Made by a program: the position numbers and the translations under genes. A stretch of 64,000 nucleotides of DNA from CAMDTE01 sp034679985 (GTDB lineage: Bacteria; Bacteroidota; Bacteroidia; Flavobacteriales; Schleiferiaceae). Below, one piece after another: positions 62,719 through 64,000 of the stretch. The stretch covers positions 1 to 64,000 of the forward strand of contig JAXITR010000006.1 of NCBI GenBank assembly GCA_034679985.1, in the 5' to 3' direction. Under the pieces are notes generated by a model that ran no database searches, was not told the origin of the DNA, and saw only the letters and a list, made by a program, of their open reading frames with translations. The first letter of the stretch is position 1. Every line of letters starts with the position of its first letter.

Positions 62719-64000
62719 ATGATTTCCTCTCTTCGATTTGCCTCCGGGTTCTTGCTGTTTTTGAGTGCGTTGGGTTGCCAAGCACAAAAGCCCGCCCCTT
62801 GGGTGTACGACACGCCCGAGTCCCGTTTGTACGCGCAAAAACAATTGGCGTCCCTGACCGACGCAGAAAAGGTTGGCCAACTCTTTATGGTGGCTGCCTA
62901 TTCCAACAAAGGACCGGAACACGCGGCGTTGTTGGAACGGTACGTTAGAGAACACCATTTGGGTGGCGTCATCTTCATGCAAGGTGGGCCCGGCAGGCAG
63001 TTTGCCTTGAATCAAAAACTGCAATCCGCAGCAAAAATCCCTTTGCTCGTGGCCATGGACGCGGAGTGGGATTTGGGTATGCGTTTGGATTCCACCACCC
63101 GGCTTCCGTGGCCCATGACCCTGGGAGCAACCCAGGACTCTTCCCTGGCCTTCGCCTACGGACAAACCATCGGACGGCACGCGCGGCGCTTGGGCGTCCA
63201 CATCAACTTCGGTCCTGTACTGGACGTCAACACCAATCCGGCCAATCCCATCATCGGTCAGCGCTCGTTTGGCCAAGAAATCGGCTCGGTGGTGCCCTTG
63301 GCCCACGGTTATTTGAAAGGACAACAAGATGCGGGCGCGATGGACTGCGTCAAGCATTTCCCGGGCCACGGCGATACGGATTCCGACTCCCACAAAACCC
63401 TGCCCACGGTAGCGCGCAACCGCGCGGCGCTGGATTCGGTGGAGTTGCGTCCGTACCGCGAGCTGTTGCCGTTTGCGGGAAGCGTGATGGTGGCGCACCT
63501 GAACGTCCCGGCTTTGGATCCGTCGGGCCGATCGTCCTCACTTTCCCCTCTTGTAGTCAACGGCCTGCTTCGCAAGGAGTTGGGCTATTCCGGTTTGGTG
63601 TTTACCGACGCCCTCAACATGCGGGGCGCGGCGGACGGTGCGCCCACGGGGCCGCTGGAAGAATTGGCCCTCCGGGCCGGCAACGACGTTTTGCTTTTTT
63701 CCGAGGATTTTCCCAAGGCAGCCGCCCACCTTTTGGCCGCCGTCCAAAAAGACCGTTCCCTACGCCAGCGCCTAGAGGAATCCGTCGAGCGCATTTTGAT
63801 GGCCAAGTACCATTTGGTGGTGGCACCCCAACAAGCAGCGGGATATTCGGCGCCGGTCCGCGATGGGCTGGAGCGGGACCTCAACGATGCGCAAGCTCAG
63901 TCGTTGACGGCTGAAATATTTGCGCGCGCCCTGACTGTTGCCCGCGCACAATCTTCGTTTGACGTTCGTTCCGGTACCTGGGGGTCGGCCGAGGTTGCCG
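62719..64000 (+). CDS. Glycoside hydrolase family 3 (NagZ-like), 3' truncated by window end
   Basis: 427 visible codons, open to the edge. Signal with a possible lipobox before Cys (LSALGC, residue about 20). GH3 motifs: INFGPVLDVNTNP, KHFPGHGDTDSDSHKTLP (the NagZ-type Lys-His...Asp/His dyad) and VFTDALNMRGA. Bacteroidota often fuse this with a C-terminal serine hydrolase, which would be outside the window. Start ATG at 62719 follows TACTTTTC-GGG, a weak -7 match at leaderless distance. Probable role: cell-wall amino-sugar recycling. Confidence 0.85.
   Translation, partial: MISSLRFASGFLLFLSALGCQAQKPAPWVYDTPESRLYAQKQLASLTDAEKVGQLFMVAAYSNKGPEHAALLERYVREHHLGGVIFMQGGPGRQFALNQKLQSAAKIPLLVAMDAEWDLGMRLDSTTRLPWPMTLGATQDSSLAFAYGQTIGRHARRLGVHINFGPVLDVNTNPANPIIGQRSFGQEIGSVVPLAHGYLKGQQDAGAMDCVKHFPGHGDTDSDSHKTLPTVARNRAALDSVELRPYRELLPFAGSVMVAHLNVPALDPSGRSSSLSPLVVNGLLRKELGYSGLVFTDALNMRGAADGAPTGPLEELALRAGNDVLLFSEDFPKAAAHLLAAVQKDRSLRQRLEESVERILMAKYHLVVAPQQAAGYSAPVRDGLERDLNDAQAQSLTAEIFARALTVARAQSSFDVRSGTWGSAEVA

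Overview
The window is a stretch of a Bacteroidota chromosome, most likely Flavobacteriales (the mix would suit a Schleiferiaceae/Cryomorphaceae-type lineage, but this is inference). The evidence is: TAnnTTTG promoter elements; almost no Shine-Dalgarno sequences except a strong one before rpsU; type III glutamine synthetase; fused SecDF; split transketolase; type IX secretion (T9SS) style C-terminal domains; DUF6095 and DUF3467 proteins; and the tRNA-tuf-tRNA(Trp)-secE-nusG-rplKAJL-rpoBC order. Genes are packed tightly with many ATGA overlaps. No intergenic stretch exceeds about 300 bases apart from the tRNA cluster. I saw no insertion sequence, prophage, CRISPR array or rRNA.

Layout. 1-2.8 kb: 3' part of gyrB, then mdh. 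2.7-5.8 kb (minus): a large FG-GAP/VCBS repeat secreted protein and a DCC thiol-oxidoreductase-like protein that starts inside its stop codon. 5.9-11.5 kb: secDF, tatA and glnN, separated by hairpin terminators. 11.6-18.5 kb: a PorE-like OmpA/beta-propeller protein with two LysM repeats, then purM-prfA-pyrF (frameshifted) and an RmlD-like reductase. 18.5-22.4 kb: a sodium-dependent transporter with a 46-residue MetS-like small subunit, an HhH protein, rpsU, a XerC-type recombinase and hpf. 22.4-35.9 kb: the translation/transcription superoperon with five tRNAs, ending in a DUF3467 gene and a strong terminator.

35.9-42.2 kb (minus): split transketolase with a von Willebrand factor A protein gene between its halves, an ECF sigma/membrane protein/Spy-like trio, an ornithine/GABA-type aminotransferase and a DUF6095 protein. 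42.3-49.8 kb (plus): ychF, parE, parC and a choice-of-anchor-B secreted protein. 49.8-56.1 kb (minus): an overlapping operon mtaB - inositol-phosphatase family - rmlC - uvrA - LOG family. 56.2-57.9 kb: a peptide-binding lipoprotein. 57.9-62.7 kb (minus): small membrane protein - mutL - two rhomboids - endonuclease/exonuclease/phosphatase protein. 62.7-64 kb: a GH3 hydrolase that runs off the end.

Functionally this is mostly core genome: topoisomerases, export (SecDF, SecE, TatA, T9SS-like parts), ribosome and RNA polymerase, repair (UvrA, MutL), and nitrogen, purine, pyrimidine and carbon metabolism. I found no clear new defence or mobile system. The most interesting signals are regulatory. 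A family of -7 elements (TACCTTTG type) sits only 3-8 bases before ATG/GTG starts and predicts leaderless mRNAs, two of them arranged as a perfect divergent palindrome. rpsU has the only strong Shine-Dalgarno I noticed. Other points are the VWA gene inside the transketolase operon, the MetS-like microprotein, and two probable single-base indels (gyrB edge, pyrF) that are either assembly errors or real lesions.
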